Shown: one piece after another, positions 28,401-36,518 of the stretch
Numbering within the stretch: the first letter of the stretch is position 1
How the letters are laid out: each line of letters starts with the position of its first letter
The notes under the pieces: model-generated
Seen by the model: the letters and a program-made list of their open reading frames with translations, nothing else
Told to the model about the DNA's origin: nothing
The model's database searches: none
Translations under genes and position numbers: made by a program
NCBI GenBank assembly: GCA_023957575.1
Contig: JAMLGU010000006.1
Coordinates: 124,001-188,000 of the forward strand
From: Chitinophagaceae bacterium
GTDB taxonomy: Bacteria > Bacteroidota > Bacteroidia > Chitinophagales > Chitinophagaceae
Length of the DNA: 64,000 nucleotides
Reading direction: 5' to 3'

Positions 28401-28615
28401 ACATTGGAGCCTGATATCTGCAACGAAAAAGTTCCATCGTTGTTCGTTGAAGTTCCTCTTGTAGTGCCTACCTCATTGATGGATACTGAGGCAATTGGTT
28501 CGCCGTTGGTATTTCTTACTATGCCTGATATTTGCCTTGTTTGGGCAAAAAGAATAGATGGCAGTATCAAAAGAAATAAACCGGTTATGGCTACCGGCAG
28601 TAGTTTGTTGATCAT
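25415..28615 (-). CDS. SusC/RagA-family TonB-dependent outer membrane transporter
   Basis: 1066-residue TonB-dependent transporter: signal peptide 1-25 (ends ILFAQ), regulatory-like domain about 27-105, linker MEEVVVTALGITRQKKALGYA near 108-128, plug with GVVLITTKKG, barrel ending ISLNLTF. The TALGI-RQKKALGYA linker class pairs regularly with SusD-like_2 proteins, and such a gene follows 18 bp downstream. Sequence is clearly different from the two pectin SusCs, so this is a separate uptake system. A MITE-like element (28684-29310) lies 68 bp upstream of its start and may have changed its promoter. Confidence 0.95.
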   Translation of the reverse strand: MINKLLPVAITGLFLLILPSILFAQTRQISGIVRNTNGEPIASVSINEVGTTRGTSTNNDGTFSLQISGSNVSLEISAIGYKSSILKIGNESNFQIILKENEAASMEEVVVTALGITRQKKALGYASQEVKGENLTMTKDQNVIGALAGKIAGVQVIGSSGANLGGTQKIKIRGINSIGGGGAPLIVVDGTPISNANFSSGTANGTDLGNIGQDINNDDIESINVLKGPPASALYGLRGQYGVVLITTKKGSRAAKKATISLNSAYSVEKVGNFLPLQNVYGVGNNQTFLKLANGELYVNGNDESWGPKMDGTPVRMYYSFYPQDPEFGKATPFLPQPNNIKDFFETGQNINNGITVSGGGNSSVYRLSYNNAYIKGTYPNTFLRRNNLGLNASLNATSKLIVGTNVNYANNSGRRPVQGYQGSFTGAVQWFQRNIDIKRLRNYKYPDGTIMNWNVNPNTTSGMITNNKPSDWNNPYFDAYENLNADQRDRLFGDVNVRYQLFHSFKISGFVRGDIYVQKLNSRTAIGGRLDPGYFEGKYQNKEVNYELMGEYSKKWGDLSLNATLGGNLLNSDYSYISGSTSGGLSSPGWYSLEASVNRPIINNYTSKKQVRSAYALVSLGYRDLLFLDGTLRRDVSSALPPDNNAYIYPSVSGSFVFSELMKNNLLSFGKLRVSYAQAGTDLSPYQFIDVYTAGGIYNATPPINTMTVPSTLRNPNIKPSYANSFEAGVDLKFLNNRLGLDVTYYEQVNKNQILPLQISPASGHSNAVINAGKISNKGIEISLTGTPVQTNSFEWNTTLNLASNKGMVNELYQGLTSYQLDANTYSSQTVYLFSNVGEPFGQLIGPGYKRDSATGKILLDANNLPIQQLNINFGSVVPKFTGGFLNSFKIFNFDLNAMIDFQKGGKFFSWSQMLAVKSGQEERTAAINDKGKNVRDPLADGGGYKIEGISASTKQPVSAYIDARTYFRNNIGTRIYDEWVYDASYIKLRELSLGYSLSNRLLQKTSIKALRVALIARNPYMIWQKAPKGVDPSELSSGSASISWIEKGELQTVRSYGISLNLTF

Positions 28616-28876
28616 GCAATACGTTTTAGATTATTTATTAACCTAAAAATAATGGTTTAAAAATTTAAAAACAAAAAAATATGGGCTAATTCCTTTTTTG
28701 AGGTGCTATTATAAAAAAACCGTAAGCATCCTCTGCTCGTCCGGTTAGCTAACCTTATTTGAAAAGTGTAAATTTTTATTCAATAAGCATTTCATTCCTA
28801 CTTTTCGTCTCCGCAGCGGTAATAATCGGCAAGCAGCGATCATGCGCAGCGTTGTCGTGCGAAGCCAAACGGCCTT

Positions 28877-29023
28877 GATGCCTGAGCGTTAAAAAAATGA
28901 ATGTAGTGAAGCGTTAAAAAATGCCTGCTGTTTGAGCGCAGAAACGCTAACTTTATCAAACGCAGGCACGAAGCGAGTTCAGGCATTTTAGCGTAACGAA
29001 ATTCATTTTTAGCGGGGGCATCA
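28877..29023. repeat. Large imperfect inverted repeat inside the MITE
   Basis: About 44-52 bp at 28877-28928 (TGATGCC... to ...AAAAATGCCTG) pair imperfectly with 28980-29023, around a loop of about 51 bp that contains a smaller CTGTTTGA/TCAAACGCAG stem. Could form a cruciform or a long RNA hairpin. Confidence 0.7.
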
Positions 29024-29039
29024 CAGCCTTGATTTTTGT

Positions 29040-29065
29040 CAAACTTTTTATCAAGAAAAAGTTTG
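29040..29065. repeat. Short perfect hairpin inside the MITE
   Basis: CAAACTTTTT (29040-29049) and AAAAAGTTTG (29056-29065) form a perfect 10-bp stem with loop ATCAAG. It resembles a terminator but has no coding gene before it. Confidence 0.65.
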
Positions 29066-29364
29066 AAAACAAGCATACATTTTTTAATTCCTACTTTTTG
29101 ACTCCCCAGCCGGCGGGTTGCGTGGCTGCACCGGTGCTGATTTTGCTTCTTCTCGCTTTCAGCGAGATACCGCTTATGCGGTACCGAACCAAAATAGGCA
29201 CCTCATGCAGCCACTGTTAAAAAATCGGGAAACCATTATCGTACGAAGCAAAACCGGAATAAGCATTGTTTGAACAAAATTTGCTTAGCACCTCAAAAAA
29301 AGAATTAGCCAAAATATGACTTTATCAAAGATGCTATCCTTTTAGTAATTAATAATTTATGCGT

Positions 29365-29391
29365 TTTGGTTATCTTCACATATTATTTTTG
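29365..29391 (+). promoter_or_regulatory. Promoter of hypE
   Basis: TATTTTTG at 29384-29391 is an exact -7 box and TTTG at 29365-29368 a plausible -33 box, with a slightly short 15-bp spacer. The ATG of hypE is 21 bp downstream. The promoter lies outside the MITE. Confidence 0.55.
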
Positions 29392-29412
29392 AAACGATAA
29401 AAGACCTTTTTC

Positions 29413-30450
29413 ATGCAACTTTCATGTCCGGTACCGAAATTTGAATTTGACGTAATCACAATGGGTCATGGCAGTGGAGGGCTGCTTACACACAGATTGC
29501 TGCAGAGTGGTGTGTTTGATATTTTGAAAAACGATATGCTGGATCAACAGCATGACGGAGCGGTTTTTGAGTTGAGCGGTAAGCTGGCTTTCACTACAGA
29601 CAGTTATGTTATTCACCCTGTTTTTTTCAAAGGAGGAAATATCGGCGAACTGGCGGTGAATGGTACTGTAAATGACCTGGCTATGTGTGGCGCTATTCCC
29701 CGGTATCTGTCTTTATCCTTCATTTTGGAGGAAGGGCTAAAAACCGGTGAGTTGGGTGAAATTATTCAAAGCATCAAGATTGCTGCAGATAAAGCCGGTG
29801 TGCAGATAGTTACAGGAGATACTAAGGTGGTAGAGCAGGGTAAGGGCGATAAGATTTTTATTAATACTTCGGGTATTGGCACCTTGCATCCGCAGGCGCA
29901 AATTCATCATAACCGGATAGCGAGTGAAGATGCCATAATCATTAGCAATTCAATGGCCAATCATGGTATTGCCATTATGAGCCAGCGCGAGGGACTTGAG
30001 TTTGAAACCGATATTGTGAGTGATACCCGCCCGCTTAATCATATTGTTAAAAAATTGCTGGACGATTTTGGAGCAGATATAAAATTTTTGAGGGATGCCA
30101 CCCGTGGAGGAGTGGCTTCTGTGCTTAATGAAGTAGCCGAAATAACTGGCTTGGGCATCGAAATTGAACAAGCAGGGCTTCCCGTTGACCCTCAGGTGGA
30201 AGGCGCCTGCGAGATGTTGGGTTTCGACCCGCTGTACGTAGCCAATGAAGGTGTTTTTATTGCAGTTGTAAAAAAAGAAATTGCAGACAAGGTAGTTTCG
30301 GTTTTGCAAAACGATGAAGCAACAAAAAAAGCATCATTGATTGGTTTTGTGAATACCCAAACCCCAAAAAAGGTTTTGCTCAAAAGCAAAATCGGAGGCA
30401 GACGTGTGGTAAACTACTTAACGGGAGAACAGCTCCCAAGAATTTGCTGA
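29413..30450 (+). CDS. hypE: Hydrogenase maturation factor HypE (carbamoyl dehydratase)
   Basis: HypE accepts a carbamoyl group from HypF on its C-terminal Cys and dehydrates it to a thiocyanate that becomes the CN ligand of the [NiFe] active site. The 345-residue protein shows the PurM/AIR-synthase-type fold with MGHGSGG, LAFTTDSYVIHPVFFKGGNIGELAVNGTVNDL, TGDTKVVEQGKGD, FLRDATRGG and the exact C-terminal PRIC whose Cys is the carrier. It stands alone here; no hypA, B, C, D or F is in the window. Its client is probably the Ech hydrogenase encoded at 52114-57469, 22 kb away. Confidence 0.96.
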   Translation: MQLSCPVPKFEFDVITMGHGSGGLLTHRLLQSGVFDILKNDMLDQQHDGAVFELSGKLAFTTDSYVIHPVFFKGGNIGELAVNGTVNDLAMCGAIPRYLSLSFILEEGLKTGELGEIIQSIKIAADKAGVQIVTGDTKVVEQGKGDKIFINTSGIGTLHPQAQIHHNRIASEDAIIISNSMANHGIAIMSQREGLEFETDIVSDTRPLNHIVKKLLDDFGADIKFLRDATRGGVASVLNEVAEITGLGIEIEQAGLPVDPQVEGACEMLGFDPLYVANEGVFIAVVKKEIADKVVSVLQNDEATKKASLIGFVNTQTPKKVLLKSKIGGRRVVNYLTGEQLPRIC

Positions 30451-30524
30451 TGATGCGTTGGCCTAAGAGAAAGGGACGGACATATCAACCCATTGATAGT
30501 AAATATGTTAGAAAAAGACTACGT

Positions 30525-31244
30525 TTAGTCCTCCTTTTTCACGGTGCTTGCTCCACTGGAGTTTGAGGTTACTTTAGGATTTCCTTTGTATCTGATGCCC
30601 GAAGCGCCCGAGGCATCAGCAACAAGAGAAATACTTGCAAAAACCTTTGCATTGCTGGCACCCGAAGCCTCCACCTCAGTGTTTTCCGACTTCAAATTAA
30701 ACCCGTTGATGGTGGAAGCTCCCGATGCTTTTGCAAAAATATCTTTTGTTTCACCATCAATAGTAAGGGTGGATGCGCCACTGGATTCCATGTTAATTTT
30801 GGGCGCTCTTACCGAAACATTTCCTGTGGAAGCGCCGCTCAAATCAATCTTTAACTCACTATCCTGTATAAATTTACTGTCAGTTACCAATTTTGATGCC
30901 CCTGAAATTTCCAAAAGGTCGACAGAAGGCATGGAAATGCTTAGTTTTATTTCGTCACTCGGGCGAAGATTAACCCCGTTTTTGGTTCTGATAATGAGTG
31001 TTCCGTCTTCATTTTGTACCTTAATGTAGGAGATCAGATTTTCATCTGTTTCCAGTTTTACGGTGTAAGCCGAGTCCTGCTTCAGATAGACCGAAAAATT
31101 GCTGCCGGCATCAATGGACTTAAAATTCTCAAAATGAAAAACTTTGGTTTGATTCTTATTATTTCCCTTCACCCACGTGGCATCAATAATATTGCAAGCG
31201 CTAAAACTAAGTGCAACTAATGTCAAATAAAAAAAATATTTCAT
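30525..31244 (-). CDS. DUF2807 (head GIN domain) lipoprotein
   Basis: Lipoprotein of about 239 residues with lipobox LSFSAC and a DUF2807 beta-helical domain. Residues after about 115 carry the repeat SGAS about every 15-25 residues (ISGASKL, LSGASTG, SSGASTL, ASGASTI, ASGASNA, ASGASGI, SSGASTV), which mark turns of a beta-helix. ATG at 31244 (MKYFFYL) is chosen because a signal peptide starts there; the longer frame to 31316 has no sensible leader. Common in Bacteroidota envelopes; sometimes named putative auto-transporter adhesin, but function is not established. Confidence 0.85.
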   Translation of the reverse strand: MKYFFYLTLVALSFSACNIIDATWVKGNNKNQTKVFHFENFKSIDAGSNFSVYLKQDSAYTVKLETDENLISYIKVQNEDGTLIIRTKNGVNLRPSDEIKLSISMPSVDLLEISGASKLVTDSKFIQDSELKIDLSGASTGNVSVRAPKINMESSGASTLTIDGETKDIFAKASGASTINGFNLKSENTEVEASGASNAKVFASISLVADASGASGIRYKGNPKVTSNSSGASTVKKED

Positions 31245-31367
31245 ATCTATTGTTGTTTTTTTAATATTATTCAAAAATTCTTTCTGTATGATTTGGGAAA
31301 CCGCTTTAAATATCAAATATTGATAATAAACTTATAAATATCAAACATCTTACTTTCAAACTTTCTT

Positions 31368-31375
31368 TACCTTCG
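31368..31375 (+). promoter_or_regulatory. -7 promoter box of guaA, close to the start codon
   Basis: TACCTTCG differs from TAnnTTTG at one position. Only 7 bases separate it from the ATG at 31383, so the mRNA may be leaderless or nearly so. Confidence 0.45.
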
Positions 31376-31382
31376 CCAAATT

Positions 31383-32915
31383 ATGACAGAAAGAATACTC
31401 ATCCTTGATTTTGGTTCTCAATACACCCAACTGATAGCGCGTAGCGTGAGAGAAGCCAATGTATATTGCGAAATTATACCATATTCCAAATCTTTTGAAA
31501 TTGATGGCAATTTAAAAGGAATTATTCTTTCCGGCTCACCCTTTTCGGTAAATGACCAAAATGCTCCGGTTATTGGTATAAAAGGCCTGATAAAACAATT
31601 GCCCGTACTGGGTATTTGCTATGGAGCACAGTTTACGGCCAAAACATACGGCGGCAGGGTAGAAAAGAGTGATAAGCGTGAATACGGAAGAGCAGGTATG
31701 CAGGTACTCAAACCAAAAGACCAATTGTTGGCGGGTGTTTCCACCAACAGTCAGGTGTGGATGAGCCATGGCGACAGCATTTTGGAGCTTCCTGCAGGTT
31801 TTGAATTATTGGCAAAAACAGATAATATTCCTGTTGCCGCTTTTAAATATGAGGATGAAAATGTGTTATATGGACTCCAGTTTCACCCGGAAGTTTATCA
31901 CAGTGTGGAGGGTAAAAAAATCATTGAAAATTTTCTGGTAAATGTGTGCGGCTGTAGTCGCGACTGGACGCCTGCCCATTTCATTACCGACACAGTAAAT
32001 GAATTGAAAGAAAAAATTGGCGATCGAAAAGTGATCATGGCGCTTAGTGGAGGCGTGGACAGTACAGTAGCGGCCACTCTTATACATAAGGCAATTGGCG
32101 ATAATCTTTTTGGAATTTTTGTAGATAATGGCGTGTTGAGGAAAAACGAGTTTGAAAAGGTACTCGAAACTTATAAGATATTGGGAATCAATGTAAAAGG
32201 TGTTGATGCAAAGGCTTTATTTTATAATGAACTTAAAGGCCATCCCGATCCCGAAACGAAAAGAAAGATTATTGGCAGGTTATTTATTGATGTTTTTCAG
32301 GATGAGGCAAAGAAAATTGAAGGAATCGGACTACTGGGCCAGGGCACCATTTATCCCGATGTAATTGAAAGTGTTTCGGTTCATGGGCCTTCCGTAACCA
32401 TAAAATCGCATCATAATGTGGGCGGCCTGCCCGAAAAGATGCATTTGGATCTGGTGGAACCGCTTCGTTCTTTATTTAAGGATGAGGTACGAAAAGTGGG
32501 CAGAGAACTGGGTATCCCTTCCATTTTGATAGACAGGCATCCCTTCCCCGGTCCGGGATTGGCCATTCGAATTCTGGGCGAAGTAACGGAAGAAAAGGTG
32601 AAGCTTTTACAAGAGGCGGACCATATTTACATAAATGCGTTGAAAGAATCAGGCCTGTATGCAACTGTTTGGCAGGCTGGTACAATCTTACTACCGGTTA
32701 AAAGTGTGGGGGTGATGGGCGATGAACGCACTTATGAGTTTACGGTGGCATTAAGAGCAGTTACAAGTGTGGATGGAATGACGGCAGACTGGGCACATTT
32801 ACCCTATAATTTTCTGGCCGATGTTTCCAACGAAATAATCAATAAAGTAAGGGGAATCAATCGGGTAGTGTATGATATCAGTAGTAAGCCGCCGGCCACC
32901 ATTGAGTGGGAGTAA
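31383..32915 (+). CDS. guaA: GMP synthase (glutamine-hydrolysing)
   Basis: Converts XMP, glutamine and ATP to GMP in the cytoplasm. 510 residues, the usual length. N-terminal class I amidotransferase domain has LGICYGAQF with nucleophile Cys 79, and QFHPEVYHS supplies the catalytic His and Glu. The ATP pyrophosphatase domain has the P-loop [10 protein letters not shown], and the C-terminal dimerisation domain contains [15 protein letters not shown] and ends KPPATIEWE. It has its own promoter with almost no leader. Confidence 0.98.
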   Translation: MTERILILDFGSQYTQLIARSVREANVYCEIIPYSKSFEIDGNLKGIILSGSPFSVNDQNAPVIGIKGLIKQLPVLGICYGAQFTAKTYGGRVEKSDKREYGRAGMQVLKPKDQLLAGVSTNSQVWMSHGDSILELPAGFELLAKTDNIPVAAFKYEDENVLYGLQFHPEVYHSVEGKKIIENFLVNVCGCSRDWTPAHFITDTVNELKEKIGDRKVIMALSGGVDSTVAATLIHKAIGDNLFGIFVDNGVLRKNEFEKVLETYKILGINVKGVDAKALFYNELKGHPDPETKRKIIGRLFIDVFQDEAKKIEGIGLLGQGTIYPDVIESVSVHGPSVTIKSHHNVGGLPEKMHLDLVEPLRSLFKDEVRKVGRELGIPSILIDRHPFPGPGLAIRILGEVTEEKVKLLQEADHIYINALKESGLYATVWQAGTILLPVKSVGVMGDERTYEFTVALRAVTSVDGMTADWAHLPYNFLADVSNEIINKVRGINRVVYDISSKPPATIEWE

Positions 32916-32971
32916 TGTAGGTTGTTTTAGGTAAAGTATTAACATACAATAGTTTATAAAATGGTTTTGGC

Positions 32972-34150
32972 ATGATGCGTTTTTGTTTTTTCTTCTTCAT
33001 TTTTTTTATTGGGTTGGGCAGTCTTCAGGCACAGGTTACAGAAACTACGGCCAAAAGACATAAAATGGCCATTTTTACACCGCTTTTTTTGGATGATGCG
33101 TTTGATGCAGCCGGTTCTTATCGTTTTTCCACCAAAACTTTTCCCAAAAATACGATTCCGGGATTGGAGTTTTATCATGGCGCTCAAATAGCTGCCGATT
33201 CCCTGAACAGCCTGAATATTCCATTGGATTTATATGTTTATGACTCTAAGTCGGGCAGCGCTACATTGGAACAGCAGTTTCAAAAGGCTGTAAGCGACAG
33301 TGTTGAATTGGTGATTGCAAATTTTGCCATTGCCGATGTTGCCAAGTATGCCAAATTGGCTGCAGACAAAAAAATGACTTTAATAAATGCGGCAGTGCCT
33401 AATGATGGTAATGCAAAGGATAATCCTTATTTCATAGTGATAAACCCCACTTTTCAAACTCAAATTGAAAGTATTTTTAAATATATTAAAGCAAATTTTG
33501 CCTCAAGGCAAATCATTGTCCTTACAGGAAAAGGAACCTCCGAAAACTATATCAGATCAGCATTTGAATCACTTAATAAACAAAAAGATTCTATATCATT
33601 GTCGTTAAAGTTTGTAGAAGCAAGCGATACTGTCGCAGTCAATAAATCTATTGCTGCATTGGACAAAACAAAACAGCCTTTATTTGTGATAGGTTCCTTA
33701 GACGTTAATTTAGGCGCAGCACAATTAAAACGTCTTTCTGCCATTAGCAGTCAGTTTTCGGTTATTTCTACAGTGATGGGTATGCCTACCTGGGAAAGTA
33801 TTTCTCTTTCCAAATCCGAGTTTAAAGGTCTGGAAGTGATTTACAGCACTCCTTTTTATAACTCAGGAAACGATGCTTACAGTAAAGGGATTTTGGCTTA
33901 CTATACCAAAAACATGTTTGCCAAGCCTTCTGATTTGGTGTACAGGTCATTTGGGTTGGTTTTCAGGTTTGGAAGATTGCTGAATCAGTATGGTAAGGAG
34001 GTAAACGCACACTTGGACGATAAACAATTTAGGGTGATGTATGATTATGATATTCAACCCGTATTTAACAATCATCATTTAAATTACTTCGAAAACAAAA
34101 AGCTATATTTTCTTAAGTTTTATAATGGTATTCTGCAACAGGTAAATTAA
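32972..34150 (+). CDS. Exported periplasmic-binding-protein-like (type 1 fold) protein
   Basis: Signal peptide (1-21, ends LQAQ) followed by a single type 1 periplasmic-binding fold as in amino-acid ABC binding proteins and LpoA/YraM: IPGLEFYHGAQIAADSL, DLYVYDSKSGSATLEQQF, IVLTGKGTSENYIRSAFESL and GLEVIYSTPFYNSGNDAYSKGILAYYTKN. 392 residues. Bacteroidota relatives often carry LysM repeats before this domain; none is seen here. No transporter genes are adjacent, so a sensing or cell-wall role is as likely as uptake. Function not assigned. Confidence 0.7.
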   Translation: MMRFCFFFFIFFIGLGSLQAQVTETTAKRHKMAIFTPLFLDDAFDAAGSYRFSTKTFPKNTIPGLEFYHGAQIAADSLNSLNIPLDLYVYDSKSGSATLEQQFQKAVSDSVELVIANFAIADVAKYAKLAADKKMTLINAAVPNDGNAKDNPYFIVINPTFQTQIESIFKYIKANFASRQIIVLTGKGTSENYIRSAFESLNKQKDSISLSLKFVEASDTVAVNKSIAALDKTKQPLFVIGSLDVNLGAAQLKRLSAISSQFSVISTVMGMPTWESISLSKSEFKGLEVIYSTPFYNSGNDAYSKGILAYYTKNMFAKPSDLVYRSFGLVFRFGRLLNQYGKEVNAHLDDKQFRVMYDYDIQPVFNNHHLNYFENKKLYFLKFYNGILQQVN

Positions 34151-34181
34151 AAAATGTAGCCGAAATAGGCAGTTTTTGCGC

Positions 34182-34189
34182 TACCTTTG
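34182..34189 (+). promoter_or_regulatory. -7 promoter box abutting the GTG start of the class V aminotransferase gene
   Basis: TACCTTTG exactly matches TAnnTTTG and ends 4 bases before the GTG at 34194. Transcription should begin at or next to the start codon. Confidence 0.55.
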
Positions 34190-34193
34190 CACC

Positions 34194-35744
34194 GTGCTAC
34201 AAGAATATTTTCAACCATTCAGAGATAATGTAATAGGTATTGATACCTGTTTTGATTCGCCTTACGGGGTGCAAAAAATTGTTTATGCCGACTGGACAGC
34301 AAGCGGACGTGCCTACAAACCCATCGAAGACAGAATAGTAAACGAGATAATGCCCTTGCTGGCAAATACCCACACAGAGACCACTGCTACCGGAACAGCT
34401 ATGACCCGAGCTTACAAGGCTGCAAAACAAATCATTAAAAAACATGTAAATGCCAATCAGGATGATGTACTGATTTTTGCCGGAAGTGGAATGACGGGAG
34501 CGGTAAATAAACTCCAGCGATTACTCGGCCTGAGGATTCCTGAAAGAATAATGGATTACGTAAAGCCCGGTAAGCTTCCTTCTTTGGAAGAGCTAAAGGG
34601 CAGTGGTTTGAAGATTCATTCTCTTTTTAGCAATTATCTGGAGGTAGATGAAAACCTGAAGCCTTTAATATTTGTATCACACATGGAGCATCACTCCAAT
34701 CAGACCTCATGGCTCGAAACCATTGCCGATGTGGTGATTGTCCCTAATAATGAAGATGGAAATATCAATCTGGAGGAATTGGAACGTTTATTGTCTAAGT
34801 TTGAAAACAGAACCAACAAAATTGTGGCCATTACCGGTTGTTCAAATGTTACCGGTATTCAAACACCTTACCATGAGGTGGCGAAAATAACCCATCAACA
34901 CAACGGTTTATGCTTTGTGGACTTTGCCTGTTCGGCGCCTTATGTAAGCATTAATATGCATCCCGAAGATGAGGAAGCATCGCTGGATGCCATCTTTTTT
35001 TCGCCACATAAATTTTTGGGCGGACAGGGTACACCGGGTATATTGATTTTCAACAAAAAACTCTATAAAAATATTATTCCTGACCAACCGGGAGGCGGCA
35101 CGGTAACTTACACAAATCCCTGGAAGCACCATGAATATATTACCGATATCGAACACAGAGAAGACGGTGGTACTCCGCCATTTCTTCAGGGGATTAAGGC
35201 TGCGCTGGCAGTGAAGTTGAAAGAAGAAATGGGGGTGGATAAAATGCTGAAGCGCGAAGAAGAATTGCTGGATATTATTTTTGAAAAATTGCCCCAAATT
35301 CCCGGAATAGAAATTTTGGAAGGTCAAAATAAAAACAGGTTGGGTGTGATTTCGTTTATTTTAAAGGGAGGGCATTTCAATCTGGTAGTAAAATTATTGA
35401 ATGATAAATTTGGAATTCAGACGCGTGGCGGTTGTGCCTGTGCCGGTACCTACGGCCATATTTTGTTGCATGTGGATGAATTACACTCCTACGAAATTTT
35501 GGACGAAATGCACAAAGGAGACCTTTCGTGCAAGCCCGGTTGGATTCGTATGTCGGTACATCCTCTTATGACCAATGATGAAGTGCATTATATCCTCAAC
35601 GGTATTGAGCAGGTAGCGCTGAACTATGCCGCATGGAGCCGCGATTATGAATATGTACCCGAAACCAACGAATATCAGCATCGCTCATTTGCAGACAATA
35701 CAAATAAATTGGTTAGCAACTGGTTCAATATGGAACTGAAGTAA
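34194..35744 (+). CDS. Class V aminotransferase / cysteine desulfurase-like PLP enzyme
   Basis: Fold-type I PLP enzyme of about 516 residues. Features: YADWTASGRAYKPIE near the N-terminus, LANTHTETTATG, FAGSGMTGAVNKLQ, SHMEHHSNQTSW, FVDFACSAPYVSINMHP, and the PLP-binding Lys in FFSPHKFLGGQGTPG. GGCACAGTYG near residue 405 places Cys residues where cysteine desulfurases have theirs. Such proteins are often annotated aminotransferase class V; the actual substrate is unknown. A longer frame starts at a TTG (34176), but that overlaps the promoter box, so GTG 34194 (MLQEYFQPF) is chosen. The 3' end almost touches the convergent gene at 35752. Confidence 0.88.
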   Translation: MLQEYFQPFRDNVIGIDTCFDSPYGVQKIVYADWTASGRAYKPIEDRIVNEIMPLLANTHTETTATGTAMTRAYKAAKQIIKKHVNANQDDVLIFAGSGMTGAVNKLQRLLGLRIPERIMDYVKPGKLPSLEELKGSGLKIHSLFSNYLEVDENLKPLIFVSHMEHHSNQTSWLETIADVVIVPNNEDGNINLEELERLLSKFENRTNKIVAITGCSNVTGIQTPYHEVAKITHQHNGLCFVDFACSAPYVSINMHPEDEEASLDAIFFSPHKFLGGQGTPGILIFNKKLYKNIIPDQPGGGTVTYTNPWKHHEYITDIEHREDGGTPPFLQGIKAALAVKLKEEMGVDKMLKREEELLDIIFEKLPQIPGIEILEGQNKNRLGVISFILKGGHFNLVVKLLNDKFGIQTRGGCACAGTYGHILLHVDELHSYEILDEMHKGDLSCKPGWIRMSVHPLMTNDEVHYILNGIEQVALNYAAWSRDYEYVPETNEYQHRSFADNTNKLVSNWFNMELK

Positions 35745-35751
35745 AAACAGT

Positions 35752-36360
35752 TTATCGCTGCTTACTCTTCAAATCTTCCAAAATACTCTTTTGCGAATTG
35801 ATAATTCGTTGCTGTTTTTCCTGATCGCTTTCGTTGCTTTTTAATTTTTTGGTAAGCGAATCATGCTCATCAACCAATGACTTCATTTTCTTTTCTTCTT
35901 TGGCCAAAATATCTTCCTGTTTTTTGATTTGCATAACCAGGTCGGCACGTTCCACATCTGGTACCATTCTTTCCAAAAATGTTTTTGCATTGGCAGCCAG
36001 TACAGAAGGGTCTCCTGCCAGCGCATTTGAGCCTTGCATAATCATATAAAGCGTTGTTTGTTCTTTTCCTTTTTTGCCGGTTTGGTCTATTTTGAATGAG
36101 TAATCCAAGGGGTATGAAGTGATTTCGGGAATAATAGCGCCCTGATACACATAAAAACCCTTGCTTTTACCGCCTTTCAGCCTCATGTCGGCTACTTTCG
36201 CCTTCAATGCATTTTCAATTACTTCACCCGGGTAACTATACACCATAATAATAGCAGGTTCCTCAGTCTTTTTATGTTTCAAAACTCCCTGATAGGCCTG
36301 AGCCGATGCAAATATTGAGAAAACAAAAATGGATAATCCCATTAAAAACAATTTTTTCAT
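35752..36360 (-). CDS. Secreted protein of unknown function with C-terminal coiled coil
   Basis: 202 residues; signal peptide 1-20 (ends ASAQA), a small domain (about 22-125), and a long charged helix from about residue 140 to the end with heptad-like Lys/Glu/Leu pattern (KKQEDILAKEEKKMKSLVDE and onward). No family was recognised. The gene is convergent with the aminotransferase gene and leaves 7 bp between stops. A -7 box TATCTTTG lies on the - strand at 36423-36430, giving a leader of about 55 nt. Confidence 0.75.
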   Translation of the reverse strand: MKKLFLMGLSIFVFSIFASAQAYQGVLKHKKTEEPAIIMVYSYPGEVIENALKAKVADMRLKGGKSKGFYVYQGAIIPEITSYPLDYSFKIDQTGKKGKEQTTLYMIMQGSNALAGDPSVLAANAKTFLERMVPDVERADLVMQIKKQEDILAKEEKKMKSLVDEHDSLTKKLKSNESDQEKQQRIINSQKSILEDLKSKQR

Positions 36361-36422
36361 AATTGATTATTTATAAATTTTGAATATATGTTTAGTTTAT
36401 AGCTCTTATAAATGACGTGGCG

Positions 36423-36501
36423 CAAAGATAAAGTGTTGCTTTGAACTTTTTGGGAAATATCAATTAAAAAAGACAGGTATTGCTTAACTGCTTTAAATTT
36501 G
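36423..36501. promoter_or_regulatory. Divergent promoter region
   Basis: TATCTTTG on the - strand (36423-36430) faces the gene at 35752-36360, and TAAATTTG on the + strand (36494-36501) faces the flippase gene. Both match TAnnTTTG exactly. The + box lies 17 bp before the TTG at 36519. Confidence 0.55.
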
Positions 36502-36518
36502 TTGGAAAATATTTTCTT

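Larger units (their letters stand above)
28684..29310. mobile_element. MITE-like non-autonomous element, 627 bp, with terminal inverted repeats and 8-bp target duplication
   Basis: The ends form 25-bp inverted repeats (28684-28708 and 29286-29310) with one mismatch, beginning GGCTAATTC. The element is flanked on both sides by the identical octamer AAAATATG (28676-28683 and 29311-29318), the mark of a target-site duplication. No credible protein-coding frame lies inside. GGC ends with 8-bp duplications occur in ISL3- and IS1595-type elements, so one of these may supply the transposase; that is inference. The element separates the third susC from hypE. Confidence 0.85.

Noticed and set aside
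28840..29220. Small open frames inside the 28.7-29.3 kb intergenic stretch
   Set aside because: They lie in repeat-rich, palindromic sequence, have no recognisable family or signal, and are better explained by the MITE-like element.
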